DNA of 64,000 nucleotides from Manihot esculenta (Eukaryota > Streptophyta > Magnoliopsida > Malpighiales > Euphorbiaceae), in contig NC_035170.2 in NCBI RefSeq assembly GCF_001659605.2, positions 9,846,817 to 9,910,816 of the forward strand, read 5' to 3'. Under the pieces are notes generated by a model. The model saw nothing but the letters and a program-made list of their open reading frames with translations. It searched no databases and had not been told where the DNA came from. Both the position numbers and the translations under genes were made by a program. How positions within the stretch are numbered: the first letter of the stretch is position 1; every line of letters starts with the position of its first letter. This document shows, piece after piece, positions 21,031-32,423 of this stretch.

Positions 21031-21215
21031 TGGGTGGATGAACATGCTGAGAAAATTAGTGAACAAAAAATCAATATCTGGTCTTATAAATTGGAGATAT
21101 TAATGTCACCCAACTATTGGTCTATCTTTGGTGACATCAATAGGATCAGATGAAGTATTTTTTTGCAATTTTTCTCCTGCACTTGCTGGTGTAGAAATGT
21201 CTTTACAGTTAAGTA

Positions 21216-22890
21216 TGTAATACCCAGCTAAATTCCAGTATCAGAATTTTAACTTTCCAATGGAATTTTCGTTGGAATCTAGAATATCGGAATCAAAAAA
21301 TTTAGAAGGATAAAATGAATATTTTATAAAATAAATTTTTTAAGTATTTTAAAAATGTATTTCAAAAATATTTTAGAAGGTTTTAAGGTTCGACCGCCAA
21401 ATCTTCAAGTTTGGTCGCCGAAGGTGGCTTATCCATCCTACCTATAAAAGGACTCCAGCCCTAAAGGAGATAAATCTTTCTCCATTTTCCGGCAGAGGTG
21501 TGTCAAAACACTTTTCTTGATGCTTTTAAATTTTCTTCGGTCAATCCCCTCACTCTTTCATATGTTTTTGGGTTTTGAAGAACAAGCTTAGGTTTTGGAG
21601 GTTGAACTCTTTTAAAAGCTTCCTCCATTCTTCCTCTTTAAAGCATAATTCTAGGTTGAATCACTCAAGAGGTAAGGATTTTACCCTCAAACTTTTTTGT
21701 TTTTGAAGCATAGAGAATCTATTTTTGAGCTTGCATGTGAGGGAGTGAGCTTCTAAATGCTCACATGAGAGTTCTTTATTTTAATATTGATTAAGTTCTA
21801 TGAAAGTTGAATCTTTAATGTTTGATTATGCATGTGGTTCCTTCCCTTATTTCTAAGTCATTTTGAGACACTAGTTGTATTTTTTAGTAGTTTTATAGGC
21901 TTATGTGTTAGTTTGGTTGCGTTTGGAGGCTAGATGGCAAAAGCATAATCAGGTTTGGCATTCTACCAAAACCCAGATTTGACCGTCGAATCTGCACTTG
22001 AGGTAGCCATCTTTGGCCGCCAAAAATGCCTCGACAAGTTTGACTTTCGGATTTATAAGAAGACTTTAGGTCGCCGAACCTATCACCGAAAGTCTCCTGC
22101 TCAGTCATTTTCAGCTCGTTTTCTACATCCTTTCTTATATGCTTTTAGGAATTTCTTAGAGTATTTTTAAAAATTGTAAAAGTTATGTTTAGTCCCTCAT
22201 TTAAGTCCATCTATGTAGGATTAGATTTGAGAGACCCTAGAGGCCGACAGTGAGATAACCGTTTCAGAGCTAGGCTTGCATCAGCTAGAGGTGTGTAGAA
22301 CTAAACTAAACTATTATTTTAAAGAAAATAAAACGTTTAAGCATGCTCATGCATCATGAATATCATGTGTATATGATTATGTTATTTTGCATTAGAATTC
22401 ATGAATATGATGCATGACATAATTAATTATTATTGTGGATGGATATTAGATGACCCACTAGCCCATAAGCATATTATGATATTTTATGACGGATATGGAA
22501 GTCTAGATTAAAGGCCATTTTACTCCCCTGGCACTACCAGGGTGCCTATTCTATGCCCTTGGCACTATGGATATGTTATATTTAAAAGGAAATCCTGAGT
22601 AGCAGCCATTATATTACTGGTAATAAGTGCATCTTGATATGAATTATTTATGTTATGACGCATTCATATGATCTATGTTTTATTAAATTGCTTTAATTTA
22701 TATTATGTTTCTGCTCACTAGACTCTAATAGCTTATCCTTTTCCCCTAATTCTAGGTTTGCAGGATTAGTGTTAGCTTGGAAGGACAACAATGTTTTATG
22801 GTATAGCTCCGATGTAATGATATAGTTGTGGACATGTAATATATTGTGGTTTAGAATTGTACTTTGTCCAGATTTTATTTTATGATCCCT
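21216..22890 (+). repeat. Worn Tekay-type LTR, truncated at its 3' end
   Basis: It starts TGTAATACCCAGC and follows the LTR order: damaged GCC palindromes (about 21390-21420), a TATA-like CTATAAAAGG (21441), AAGAGGTAAGG (21667-21677), the TCCATCTATGTAGGATT segment (about 22205), and CCCCTAATTCTAGGTTTGCAG (about 22743-22764). The usual end (CTTGCTACGGG to GTTACA) is absent. Many C-to-T changes suggest age and cytosine methylation decay. Confidence 0.85.
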
Positions 22891-23287
22891 TTGTTAATGA
22901 TTTTACTATGTAAAAATTTTAAGTTTAAGCTACATTTGAACCAAATTAAGGCATGTAAGAATGTCCATATTAGAATATTTGATGAGGGCTCTAATATGGA
23001 TTTATGTTTTCAGTCATATATGCCCTTCACCTCCACTTTGGAGTTATTTATCAAGGAATATACATTTTGCTTAGAGAAAAAGTCATCGAAATTCCACAAA
23101 TGTATTTTGATCATGTTTTATATAGTTAAAAACATTTGATCTTAACAATATTTTTCTTTTCTATCCGAAAAGACCTTTGCCCTTCCCTTTATTGTTATTT
23201 CTTATTGGGCTTTATTTTTTTTCTATATTATGATATTTACCACCTTAATATTTTCGCTAGTTTCCCTTTCTTCCTTAAGAATTTGAA
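22891..23287. other. Unassigned spacer
   Basis: A 91-codon open frame (22864-23139, +) has no recognisable domain and starts inside the truncated LTR. I do not call it a gene. The part near 23160-23200, reversed, resembles the basic linker after a copia gag. Confidence 0.5.
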
Positions 23288-23500
23288 CTAGTTATGTACA
23301 CTTTTATACTCATTAAATTTAAACGAAAACGTTTCTGTAAATGTTGTGGGTAAATAGCATTTTTCATATAATCCTAAATGTTTGGGCAAAGAACATATGA
23401 CCACTTGGATATTCTGTTTGTCAGTCAAAATATGATGAGTATCCTTCAGCTCATTCACTATATTGCTCATGATCTTAAGAAGTATTCTTATATCATGACG
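23288..23500 (-). pseudogene. Ty1/copia gag remnant
   Basis: Minus-strand reading gives MSNIVNELKDTHHILTDKQN, then VVICSLPKHL. This matches the copia gag segment with consensus M..LI.EL...G..LTDEQQV.A.L.SLP. Upstream sequence (to about 23560) has weak similarity broken by stops. It may belong with the primer site and LTR at 52150-52664, separated from it by later insertions. Confidence 0.75.
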
Positions 23501-23560
23501 AGAATTATTCTCATAAGTATCTAATTATACAATGTAAGTTATAAGATTGACAAGCGGGAT

Positions 23561-24659
23561 TCCTTGAAATCTCAATTTCATATGCAAACCATATGTCTAT
23601 TGTAAAATCAAATGTTTGTAAACTCAAGTATAACAATATCATGCATACTGCTCACTACGGTCCAGCTTATACTGTGACGTATTGTCCTATTATAATATTT
23701 CCATTACTAGGTTAAGAGATTCTAAAGCTCCTAGTTCCTTGAGTATATATTGAATTTTCTTATTTTAGATTTCATAGTTATCCTCATTTAGCTTCTCTAA
23801 TTTATTAAGATAAGTTAAAAAGATTTGGAAGCATATATTGTTCTTAGTCTAAAATAGGGATATTTATGTGCACGAGTTAATACCTTAGTTCATACATACA
23901 CTAACCTTAATAATAATGAATTATATTAATGATTACTTTTTATTAGATTTTAGAGTCGAAAGTTCACTACGTTCTTAATCATTGTCTAAAATCCTAATAT
24001 ATTATAAAAATTAATCACAATTAATTATGTTAAGGTTTATGTATTAAATTACTTATAATTTAAGAGTTTTAAAATATTTTATGATTAATATCCAGAAACA
24101 TCAACTCATATATTATATATTAACATATGATATAAAAATAATAAAAAATTAACAATTCATGAAATAAAATAACATATTATTTAAAATCATAAAACGATGA
24201 AAGATAATTGTTCATTATAAAATTATCCATAGTAGCATAAGACAAACAACATGAATAACAATAATTTTCAATAGAAACAATTCACATCTAGTATAGACTT
24301 GAGACATAGGTATAGAATGTTAAAGAAACATGTATTGAATCTTATCTAGTCGATTCAGATCACAGTCAACTCTAGAAAGTTTTCGCTTAACCATAAACCT
24401 ACTATTAAGTCTTAATAATCCTGTCACCATCTTATTTACAACCCATTTGAATAATGAATTTCAATATAAGGTCACAATAGGACTCATTGACATTTCCTAA
24501 ATGGAATTCAAAATTCCTTTTAGATTGAAAATAGACAACATGATTCTTAAAGAAAATGTATCCTTTTTGTCTTGCAAAAAAAAAAAACACATTTCTAAAA
24601 GAAATCTTATCATTCACCTCAATGATAAACTACACTAGACGATTTATTTGATTTGAAGT
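23561..24659. other. AT-rich spacer, unassigned
   Basis: No coding frame or repeat recognised. If the gag remnant and the copia LTR at 52175 are one element, this would be its leader and damaged gag N-terminus, but I cannot show that. Confidence 0.45.
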
Positions 24660-25208
24660 GTCTATATAACGACCCGAAATCGGACCGCTACCGGCGCTAG
24701 AATCCAGATCGACTTAAGGTCGCCGAGACCCGTAGCAAACCTAACATACAACCTGACATACCTGATAAATCCCATACATGATCAAACATTTGCATAAAAA
24801 CTTTAAACTTTTTCATGGACCAAGCTTGACCTGTGCATGCACCATAACTATAAACATAAAACCCCACACTAAAGCCCTCATCAACTGCTCTAGTGGGGCA
24901 ACATATCATATATCAAGCTTGGTTTAACATTTCTTAACCTTAAAACATTTCATAACGATCATGTACAAAAGGGGATTAACATTACATTAGGGCCAAGCAC
25001 AATACTAAACCTCATTACATTATTGTACAATACTTTACATTACATTATCTTTCATGTCCACAACTAACTATTACATACACTATGCCTTTACTCTTACTGA
25101 TCTCCCGATCTATCCTGAACCTGCAAGCCTGGGGGTTAAGGGAAAGAGGTGAGCTACTAGAGCCCAGTGAGTAGAATAATAAAATAATATATTAAAACAT
25201 ATGCTTTC

Positions 25209-26688
25209 TGTAATACCCGGCTAGACTCCGGTATCGGAATTCCTACCGTCCGGTGGAATCTCGGGTGTCGGAGACCTCTAGTAGGGTAGAAGCATGTTTT
25301 TACAAATGTTTTAATGTATTTCATGATTTTAAGTAAAAAGGAAATGATTTTTTGCATGAAAACAACCTTGGAGGAAAACCCAGGTTCGGCCGCCGAACCT
25401 CAAGTTCGGCCGCCGAACATACATGCATTTCGGGTGTGCCTTAGGCCCCCAAAGGCATAAGTGAGGGAAGTCCAGGTTCGGCCGCTGAACCTCAAGTTCG
25501 GCCGCCGAACATGGCATGCATGCGGAGGCACGTTCGGCCCCCGAACGTGGCCTGGCCAGCCACTATAAAAGGGTCCCTTAGCCGAAAACGGGCGAGTTTT
25601 TCTCCCCATTGTCGGCCAAGGTGAGCTCTCCGCCGTTCCTCATCAATTCTTGAGTTTTTCCTTCAGATCTTTCAAGATTTTCATGAGTTTTTGGTTTGTT
25701 TTGAAGATTTTAAAGTTTTGAGCAAGTTTTGAAGCTTTGAGGTTCAAGGAAACTCAGCCCCTCCCATCTCCGAGTTTAGGTCGTCTCTCTCTCGATCTCC
25801 ACGAGGTAAGAGCCGATCTTAAGCTCATTTTATGTTTTAAGTAAGTTTTAAGTCGATCTATGGGGTAGAATGCATGCTTAACTCATGGTTAGGTTTATGG
25901 GTTTTATATGTGTTTATGAACAATGTGAGTTGCTTGTGTGTTGTAGTTGGGGTTTTTGATGGTTTGATGCCCCTAAGAACTTGTATGTTTGCTTGTGTAT
26001 GTTTGGGAATGTTGTAGAATAGGTTTATGCATGATTGGATAGTTTTGGAGGCAAATGTGCATAGAAGAGCTGAGTTTCTGCCACTAAGGGAGAAACCAGG
26101 TTCGGCAGCCGAAGGAACTTTCGGCCGCCGAACATGCTTGTGGAGGCAGCCTTCGGCTGCCGAAACTTGGCCCCGAAAGAAGACTTTCGTCTCTGTCTGG
26201 GAGTTTCGGCCGCCGAAAGTGCCGCCGAACCTGCCTGACTTTCGGCTCTGGAGGGACTTTCGGCCGCTGAACCTGCCGCCGAAAGTGCCCTGTCCAGCCC
26301 TCTTTTGCATGTTTTTCTATGATTGTTTCACGATGTTTGAGGGGGTTTTTGGGGAGTAGTTTAGAGTTATGTTCCTGTATGTTTGGTCCCTCATTTGAGT
26401 CCACCTGTGTAGGTTCGGACTCGAGGAACCGAGGACCCCAGCAGTGAGTCAGCTGCTCCGGTGTGTGGTCAGAGCTATCCAGAGGTGAGTGGAATAAACC
26501 TTTATATTTTTAAGCAAATTAATCGTATAGTTTTGAGCATGTTCATGCATCATGAATGCCATGTGATATTTTAGGTTGTTTGCATTAGAATCCACGAATA
26601 TGTTGCATTGCACATTTTAATGTTGATGTGGATGAATGTTGGATGATCCATAGCCCTCGATCTATGATGTGACGATGTGATATGTACA
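25209..26688 (+). repeat. 5' LTR of element 3, first part
   Basis: It runs from TGTAATACCCGGC to the GTACA where element 4 entered. It includes paired GCC palindromes at about 25384-25418 and 25476-25510, TATA at 25564-25570, donor-like GAGGTAAG (about 25802), the second GCC cluster (26098-26285) and AGAGGTGAGT (about 26480). Confidence 0.95.
25564..25570 (+). promoter_or_regulatory. TATA box, 5' LTR of element 3
   Basis: TATAAAA in the same setting as in element 1. The insertion of element 4 lies 1.1 kb downstream, inside the transcribed LTR, so element 3 transcripts would have to cross a complete foreign element. Confidence 0.72.
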
Positions 26689-28185
26689 TGATCAAGCATA
26701 AATTAGCCACATTTTTATTATCTTTTTTATTGCTTATTTACACATTTTTTAGCTTAATTTATGGTTTTTATCTTGTTTTTACAGAAAAGGAAGAAATTGG
26801 AGAATTGGAGAAAAAGTGCAGAAAGTTGACAGAAAAGTGATCGGGTCAGTGATTTGCCCAGTGATTTGCCCACTGCTTGCCCAAATCAGGCTGAAGCAGA
26901 AACCTGAAGGCAACAGGCAGAAGTGATAAGGTCAGTGATTTGCCCAGGACACTCGAAGACACTGGCCAAATCACTCGCAGAAGACAGAGAGAACTGACTC
27001 GCAGAAACGTGATCGGGTCTGTGATTTGCCCAATCACTTGAAGAAACTGGTCAAATCACCGGGCAAATCACTTTCACAGCAGAAACTTACAGCAGAGCGG
27101 GAAAATGGGCAGAAAACAGAAATCCGAATTTTCAGAAGTCCAAATCCAATCCAATCACTTCCAACACAAAACCAAGAGCCACGAAAGAGTCTCTCATCCA
27201 AGGAATTCCAATTGCAATTAAAATCAACATCAAAAGAGGAGTCAAACACCAAATCAAAGAGGGATTTTAAAACCCTAGATGGAGAGAAATTCTGCAGCTA
27301 TAAAAGGAGAGCCTCCAAACCAGCAAAGGATCATCTTGGATCAGCAACTCAACTCGCCAGAAACTCTCCAGCATTTTTCTTCCTTTCTCTTCTTTTCATC
27401 TTTTTGTATTTAGTCCACCATGAGTGGCTAAACTCTTTCTTTTCTAGTTGAAGTTGGTGAATTTCAGATTTGTGTAATGAATTGGGAGATTTAAATCTCC
27501 ATTGTTAAACTTCTATTTCTTTTCAATATTTATGCAATTTGAGCTTTCCATAATTATTACTTTGCTTTTAGAATCAATAAGGGCCCATTGTTTTTAAATT
27601 GCTTAAGTAATATTATTTGAATGATTTAGGTCTGTAATTGCTTAGGTTGTTCAAATACACATTTAATCAAATTGCATGATCTAGACTTGACCACGCGGTT
27701 GGCAAGGTTAGAATTAGGTTTCTCTAAGTCTTAATGCAGTTAACAGTTGTTCGATGCTATAATGCCCCAAGGACGTTCCTTGGCAACTTATTAACTAGTG
27801 TTTGATTAGCGAACGTTTCCTAATCAAACTAGAACTAAGGTGTGAGAAGCGTCTTCCACATCCAAAACTAATTTATTGAGATAAATAGGAGTATTAAAGA
27901 ATCAATGATCAATTCCAAACAATCTGAAAAAGATCCATACTTCAACTAGAAGCTTTTCTCTTATTGATTTACTCATATTTAAATTATTGCTTTCTTTTGC
28001 TATTTAGTTTTAATTCATCAACTCAAACCCCCCTCTTTTAATTATTTGTTATTTACTTATCTTGGTTATTATTAGGAAGATCTTTAGTGTCAATTCCCCG
28101 TGGTTCGACCCTATTGCCACTATCTACAAGTTTATTGTTGGTTGATAATAGGTTTATTTTTTACGGCTTCGACAACCGCTTATCA
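26689..28185 (+). repeat. 5' LTR of element 4
   Basis: 1497 bp, same length as the 3' copy at 33391-34887. It carries five exact copies of GATTTGCCC or its complement between about 26855 and 27070, and a TATA-like CTATAAAAGG at about 27298. A 141-codon open frame (27026-27451) is present in both LTRs; I treat it as chance. Confidence 0.95.
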
Positions 28186-28190
28186 AAAAT

Positions 28191-28208
28191 TGGCGCCGTT
28201 GCCGGGGA
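28191..28208 (+). other. Primer binding site of element 4, tRNA-Asp
   Basis: TGGCGCCGTTGCCGGGGA is complementary to the 3' end of plant tRNA-Asp including CCA. It lies five bases after the LTR end. Confidence 0.92.
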
Positions 28209-28236
28209 ATTGATCTAACTAACGTATTTTCCCTTT

Positions 28237-29577
28237 ATGACCAGGTCTGGCCGTAAAGACACTATTCTTTACGACCCAGAGATTGAAAAAACTGCCAAGA
28301 GCTTAAGGAAGCAAGCAAATTTGAGGAACTAAGCCTCAAGACCATCTTCATCAACAACACCATCTCACAGACCACTTACTGCCCCTGCTGAAGAAATTTC
28401 TGCACCAGCAGAAACTTCCACCACCGCACCTGCTACAGCAGAGTTTTTACCAGAAACTGAATTTCTGGTCATGGCAGAAAATCCAGCAATGGCAGCACCA
28501 CCTGCTGCACATGTAAAAGCTGAAAATCAAGCAAGAAACGTGCCCATCCAAGCACCTCAGCCACGGGAAAGAACTCTCGGAGAGTTGGCCGAACCAGCAG
28601 GAGATCAAGCACCCTTATGCATTGAATATCCCCTATTGACAGCACCATTCGAGCTAAGGACAGGTCTGATTCATCTCCTTCCTAAATTCAGAGGCCTAGA
28701 GAATGAAGATCCTCACAAGCATTTAAAGGCATTCCACGTTGTGTGCTCAACCATGAGACCCCAAGGCATTCCAGAAGATGATATCAAGCTTAGAGCCTTC
28801 CCTTTTTCCCTTGAAGACTATGCCAAAGAATGGCTATTCTACTTGCCACCCGGATCCATCACATCATGGGCTGATATGGTAAGAGCATTCTTGAGAAAAT
28901 TCTTTCTAACCTCAAAAGCCATAGGCATCCGTCGAGAAATAAGTGGCATAAAGCAAAAGCACTCTGAAGGCTTGTATGAGTATTGGGAGAGGTTCAAAAA
29001 GTTGTGCACAAGCTGCCCTCGGCATGATATTTCTGACCAATCTCTCATTGAGTACTTCTATGGAGGTTTGCTACCCTCGGAGAGAAAATTTATTGACGCA
29101 GCCTGTGGAGGAACAATTGAAAAAAAATCACCTCGAGAGATGAGGGACTTAATTTCCTCCATGGCTGCAGCTTCTCAACAATTTGGAGACCAAGAGCTGC
29201 CAACAAGGAATGTAAATGAGGTGAGTAATTCCATTTTATCATCCCAACTTTCTGAACTCACCAATGCTGTCCGTAGCCTTGTTATGAGTCAAACCCAACA
29301 AGTCCAGCAGATTCAGCAGCCCAAGACATGTGGAATATGTGCCAACAACCACCCAACTGATCTATGTCCTTCCCTTCAAGAGGAGGACCAGCAAGTCAAT
29401 GCTGTTGGAGGCTTCAATGGGCAAAGAAGGTATGATCCTTATGCAAATACTTATAATCCAGGCTGGAGGGACCATCCAAATTTCAGTTATGCAAGGGGAA
29501 ACCAATACCCAAACTATTAGCAAAGGAACCAAACTCAAGCTGCACCTCAGAACTCCAATGAATCTCTTGAAGAGATT
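28237..29577 (+). pseudogene. Gag of element 4 (interrupted by two stops)
   Basis: The natural start is probably the ATG at 28237 (MTRSGRKDTILYDPEIEKTA, an Athila-type N-terminus). A TAA at 28330 ends this after 31 codons. The same frame reopens and is free from 28471 (Met) to a TAG at 29518. It contains the gag helical domain (EWLFYLPPGS, then FLRKFF, about 28825-28910) and a shortened knuckle CGICANNHPTDLC with three rather than four residues before the His. After the TAG the frame goes on into protease. Because all pieces share one frame, I read the stops as point mutations. Confidence 0.8.
28471..29520 (+). CDS. Longest open part of the element 4 gag (349 codons)
   Basis: This is the uninterrupted stretch between the two stops described for the gag pseudogene. 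It holds the whole helical capsid domain and the knuckle, so a truncated capsid-like protein could in principle be made from the internal ATG. Nothing in the sequence shows that it is. The early part (about 28550-28640) has PQPRERTLGELAEP, a conserved Athila gag lead-in. Confidence 0.6.
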   Translation: MAENPAMAAPPAAHVKAENQARNVPIQAPQPRERTLGELAEPAGDQAPLCIEYPLLTAPFELRTGLIHLLPKFRGLENEDPHKHLKAFHVVCSTMRPQGIPEDDIKLRAFPFSLEDYAKEWLFYLPPGSITSWADMVRAFLRKFFLTSKAIGIRREISGIKQKHSEGLYEYWERFKKLCTSCPRHDISDQSLIEYFYGGLLPSERKFIDAACGGTIEKKSPREMRDLISSMAAASQQFGDQELPTRNVNEVSNSILSSQLSELTNAVRSLVMSQTQQVQQIQQPKTCGICANNHPTDLCPSLQEEDQQVNAVGGFNGQRRYDPYANTYNPGWRDHPNFSYARGNQYPNY

Positions 29578-31308
29578 GTGAAGAATTTAGCAAGTACTGT
29601 GCAAAATCTTGAGAAACAAATGAGCCAAATGGCCACTTCATTGAGCAAATATGAATCTCAAGGGAAGCTACCCTCCCAAACTGAGATAAATCCAAGACAA
29701 AATGTTAGTGCCATCACATTGAGGAGTGGAAAGGAGTTACAAGACAATAGGGCTGAAAAATTGCAAAAACAGGGCATGGAAGAAATTCTGCCAGAAAGTG
29801 ATCAGGGCAGTGATTTGCCCAGTTCACTAGTAGAAACTGACCCGATCGCTGGTCAAACTGAGCTATCCAGTAGTGATCTGCCCAAATCACCAGAGAAGGC
29901 AGAATCCAGTCAAAGGCAGAAACAGCAACCAGCAGAAAAATTCAAGATACCTCCTCCCTTCCCAAAGAGATTTGCAAAGTCCCAAAAGGAGAAAGAGGAA
30001 AAAGAGATATTGGAGACACTCCGCAAGGTGGAAATCAACATTCCCCTACTTGATGCTGTAAAGCAAATTCCAAGGTATGCCAAGTTTCTCAAAGAGCTAT
30101 GCACCAACCGAAGGAAACTTGCTGAACGTGAAAAGGTAAGTGTGGGGGAGTGTGTTTCAGCTGTAATCCAAAGGAAACTTCCAACCAAATGCAAGGATAG
30201 AGGGATGTTCGCGGTTCCATGCAAGATAGGCAATGTGGGAATAAAGAAGGCCATGTGTGACCTTGGAGCTTCAATAAATGTCATGCCACTTTCCATTTTT
30301 AACTTGTTGAATGCAGGTACACTCAAGGGCACCAGTATTGTGATCCAATTGGCTGACCGATCCGTCGTCCATCCCAAGGGAGTGCTAGAAGATGTGTTGG
30401 TACAAGTTGACCAACTAGTCTTCCCAGCAGATTTTTATGTGATTGACATGGAGGAGGATAAGGGCAAAATCACCTCTGACATCTTACTTGGGAGACCATT
30501 CTTGAGCACAGCAAGAACAAAAATTGATGTGCATGATGGCACATTGACCATGGAGTTTGAAGGGGAAGTTATCAAATTTAATGTTTATGATGCCATGAAA
30601 TTCCCCAATGATGTTTCTCCTGTTTATGGCCTTGATGTTATTGATGATTTAAGTCAAGAATTTTTTGATTTTGAACAAGAAAATTTACTTTATGATGGTC
30701 TTTGCAGGAAAGGAGAAGTGGGCAGCAACATCACTGAAGCAGAAAAAACAGTAGACTGCTGTAACTTGCTGGATATGGGTGATTTGCCCAGTGATTTGCC
30801 CACAACATCAGATAATCTGCTCAAATCACAGACCAAATCACTGGAGCAGACAGACTTGACAGAAAGTGATTTGCCCAGACCACCAGATAATCTGCCCAAA
30901 TCACAGCCCAAATCAGACAGCAAACAGCAGAAATCAGCACTAGAACTGAAACCATTGCCAAGCCACCTCAAATATGCCTACTTGGGAGCTGGAAATTCAC
31001 TTCCAGTCATTATTTCTAACCAGCTCAGCCAAGAAGAAGAGGAAAAGCTCCTTGATGTGTTAAAGAAGCACAAAAAAGCAATTGGGTGGACCTTGGAGGA
31101 CATAAAAGGCACCTCAAGACCATTCGGTGGAGGCTCATCTCACCAGAATCAGAGACAGGATGCAGCACATGAAGCTATTGACATACGGAGTCCACAAACA
31201 AGCAAGGTTTTCAAGGTTAATGGGCATCGTTTGAAGAGATTCTATGAAGGTTTTACTATCCATGTTGTGGAGGAGGTTCCCTTGGATCCCCCTTCCCAAG
31301 ACTGCTGA
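29578..31308 (+). CDS. Gag C-terminus, protease and truncated pol of element 4
   Basis: 576 codons, in the same frame as gag. Residues 1-50 are a coiled-coil-like gag tail and the conserved NVSAITLRSGKEL. Residues about 225-345 form a retroviral-type aspartic protease with its Asp at 228 (CDLGASINVMPLSIF). Around 400-450 the motif SDLP is repeated. Residues about 460-516 are the lead-in to reverse transcriptase (LPSHLKYAYLGA, AIGWTLEDIKG). The frame then jumps to the extreme pol C-terminus (FKVNGHRLKRFYEG). RT core, RNase H and integrase are absent, removed by a deletion at about 31115-31190. Copying would need enzymes from another element. Confidence 0.88.
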   Translation: MKNLASTVQNLEKQMSQMATSLSKYESQGKLPSQTEINPRQNVSAITLRSGKELQDNRAEKLQKQGMEEILPESDQGSDLPSSLVETDPIAGQTELSSSDLPKSPEKAESSQRQKQQPAEKFKIPPPFPKRFAKSQKEKEEKEILETLRKVEINIPLLDAVKQIPRYAKFLKELCTNRRKLAEREKVSVGECVSAVIQRKLPTKCKDRGMFAVPCKIGNVGIKKAMCDLGASINVMPLSIFNLLNAGTLKGTSIVIQLADRSVVHPKGVLEDVLVQVDQLVFPADFYVIDMEEDKGKITSDILLGRPFLSTARTKIDVHDGTLTMEFEGEVIKFNVYDAMKFPNDVSPVYGLDVIDDLSQEFFDFEQENLLYDGLCRKGEVGSNITEAEKTVDCCNLLDMGDLPSDLPTTSDNLLKSQTKSLEQTDLTESDLPRPPDNLPKSQPKSDSKQQKSALELKPLPSHLKYAYLGAGNSLPVIISNQLSQEEEEKLLDVLKKHKKAIGWTLEDIKGTSRPFGGGSSHQNQRQDAAHEAIDIRSPQTSKVFKVNGHRLKRFYEGFTIHVVEEVPLDPPSQDC

Positions 31309-31799
31309 GCAAGACACTGAAGTCCAGCCCAAAACAGAAAACAGGGCGCTACTGGGAGGCAGCCCAGATGTAGTGATTTGCCCACTGCTTGCCCAAATCG
31401 CAGGGCAAATCGACTGAATATACCATAGTCACAAGTGATCGGGGCAGTGATTTGCCCAATTGCCCAGATAATTTGACCAAGATCACCGGTCCAATCGCAA
31501 AATCAAGCACATCATCAGAAAAGGGCGTGAACAGTACCAGCCCAGCAACTGCAAAGGAGAAGCGATCTGGCCAAGTGATTTGCCCACTGCTTACCCAAAT
31601 CACTGGTCAAATCACCCTGTCAAGAATCCAGAGGGCCAGCATTAAATGATCAGGGCAGTTCACATACCCAAATCACTTTAAGTAGTTCTTTTCTTTTATT
31701 TTTTTTACTTTTTACGCTACTTATTGTCTTTTATCTCTTCTTCTTCAAGATTTCTCCTCTCCGACCCACCACTCACCCACCGGCAAACTCAAGACCACA
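31309..31799 (+). other. Spacer after truncated pol in element 4
   Basis: Non-coding; it contains four exact copies of GATTTGCCC or GGGCAAATC (about 31370-31580) and a pyrimidine-rich stretch (31680-31750). Confidence 0.6.
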
Positions 31800-32423
31800 A
31801 TGGTAAGAATTAAGATGAAGGCCACCGGCGGACCGTTCATGTGGAAGAAACTAGGGCTGCCGAAACCCATTCCCTCTGACAGTGACGATGAAACGTGGGA
31901 CACCACTCCACCGGCCACCACCAGCACCGACACGCCACCGGCTACTGAAACAGCAACAGGACGCACCGACTCACCGGCCGTCCAGACATATCACGGCCAG
32001 AAACGGCCAAGAACTCAGTCGCCACCTCCACCGCCGAGATCAGAGCCAGAACCAGAAACCACCATTGCCACACATCCTGCAGGTCATGAGGAAGGCGATG
32101 CAACCACTGATGTGCCCAGCAATTTGCCCACTGATGCGCCCACTAGTACGCCCAGTGATTTCACCAGCCATGTGCCAAGCGCTATGCCCAGCGATGTGCC
32201 CACTGATGCGCCCACGGACTTGCTCAGTGATACACCTAGCGATCTGCCCAGTGATTTGCCCAGTGCTTGCCCAAGTCACTGGTCAAATCACCCACAGGCC
32301 AGGAAGTCCCTTTCCCTTTTCTCCTTCATTTCTCTATATATATATTCAAACATTGAGGACAATATTTGGGATAGGTGTGGGGGTACTGGAGAGTATTTAT
32401 TCACTGATCACACCATCTTTTGA
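31800..32423 (+). CDS. ORF of unknown function in the env-like position of element 4
   Basis: 207 codons starting MVRIKMKATGGPFMWKKLGL. The middle is rich in Thr, Pro and Ser. Residues about 105-160 are a run of related units of the type (S/T)D(L/V/A)PS/T, encoded by the same GATTTGCCCA-like motif found elsewhere in the element. In Athila relatives this place holds an envelope-like frame, but I see no signal peptide or convincing membrane segment here. It may be a captured or degenerated remnant. A real protein is possible, not shown. Confidence 0.45.
   Translation: MVRIKMKATGGPFMWKKLGLPKPIPSDSDDETWDTTPPATTSTDTPPATETATGRTDSPAVQTYHGQKRPRTQSPPPPPRSEPEPETTIATHPAGHEEGDATTDVPSNLPTDAPTSTPSDFTSHVPSAMPSDVPTDAPTDLLSDTPSDLPSDLPSACPSHWSNHPQARKSLSLFSFISLYIYSNIEDNIWDRCGGTGEYLFTDHTIF

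Noticed and set aside
22864..23139. 91-codon frame after the worn LTR
   Set aside because: Starts inside the LTR remnant and shows no domain or codon pattern of a real gene.
20260..23500. Joining the copia RNase H remnant and the copia gag remnant into one element with the LTR at 52175
   Set aside because: Orientation and order fit, but the LTR-like sequences at 20260-20451 and 52175-52664 do not resemble each other, so at least two elements are involved.
27026..27451. 141-codon frame repeated at 33728-34153
   Set aside because: It recurs only because both LTRs of element 4 contain it; no domain is visible.
29500..29540. TAG CAA context in the gag of element 4 as a viral-type read-through signal
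   Set aside because: Only the first codon after the stop fits the known leaky pattern; the next one does not, and another stop (28330) already breaks this gag.
31800..32423. Envelope protein assignment for the 207-codon ORF
   Set aside because: No signal peptide, no convincing membrane span and no known envelope motif; position alone is not enough.
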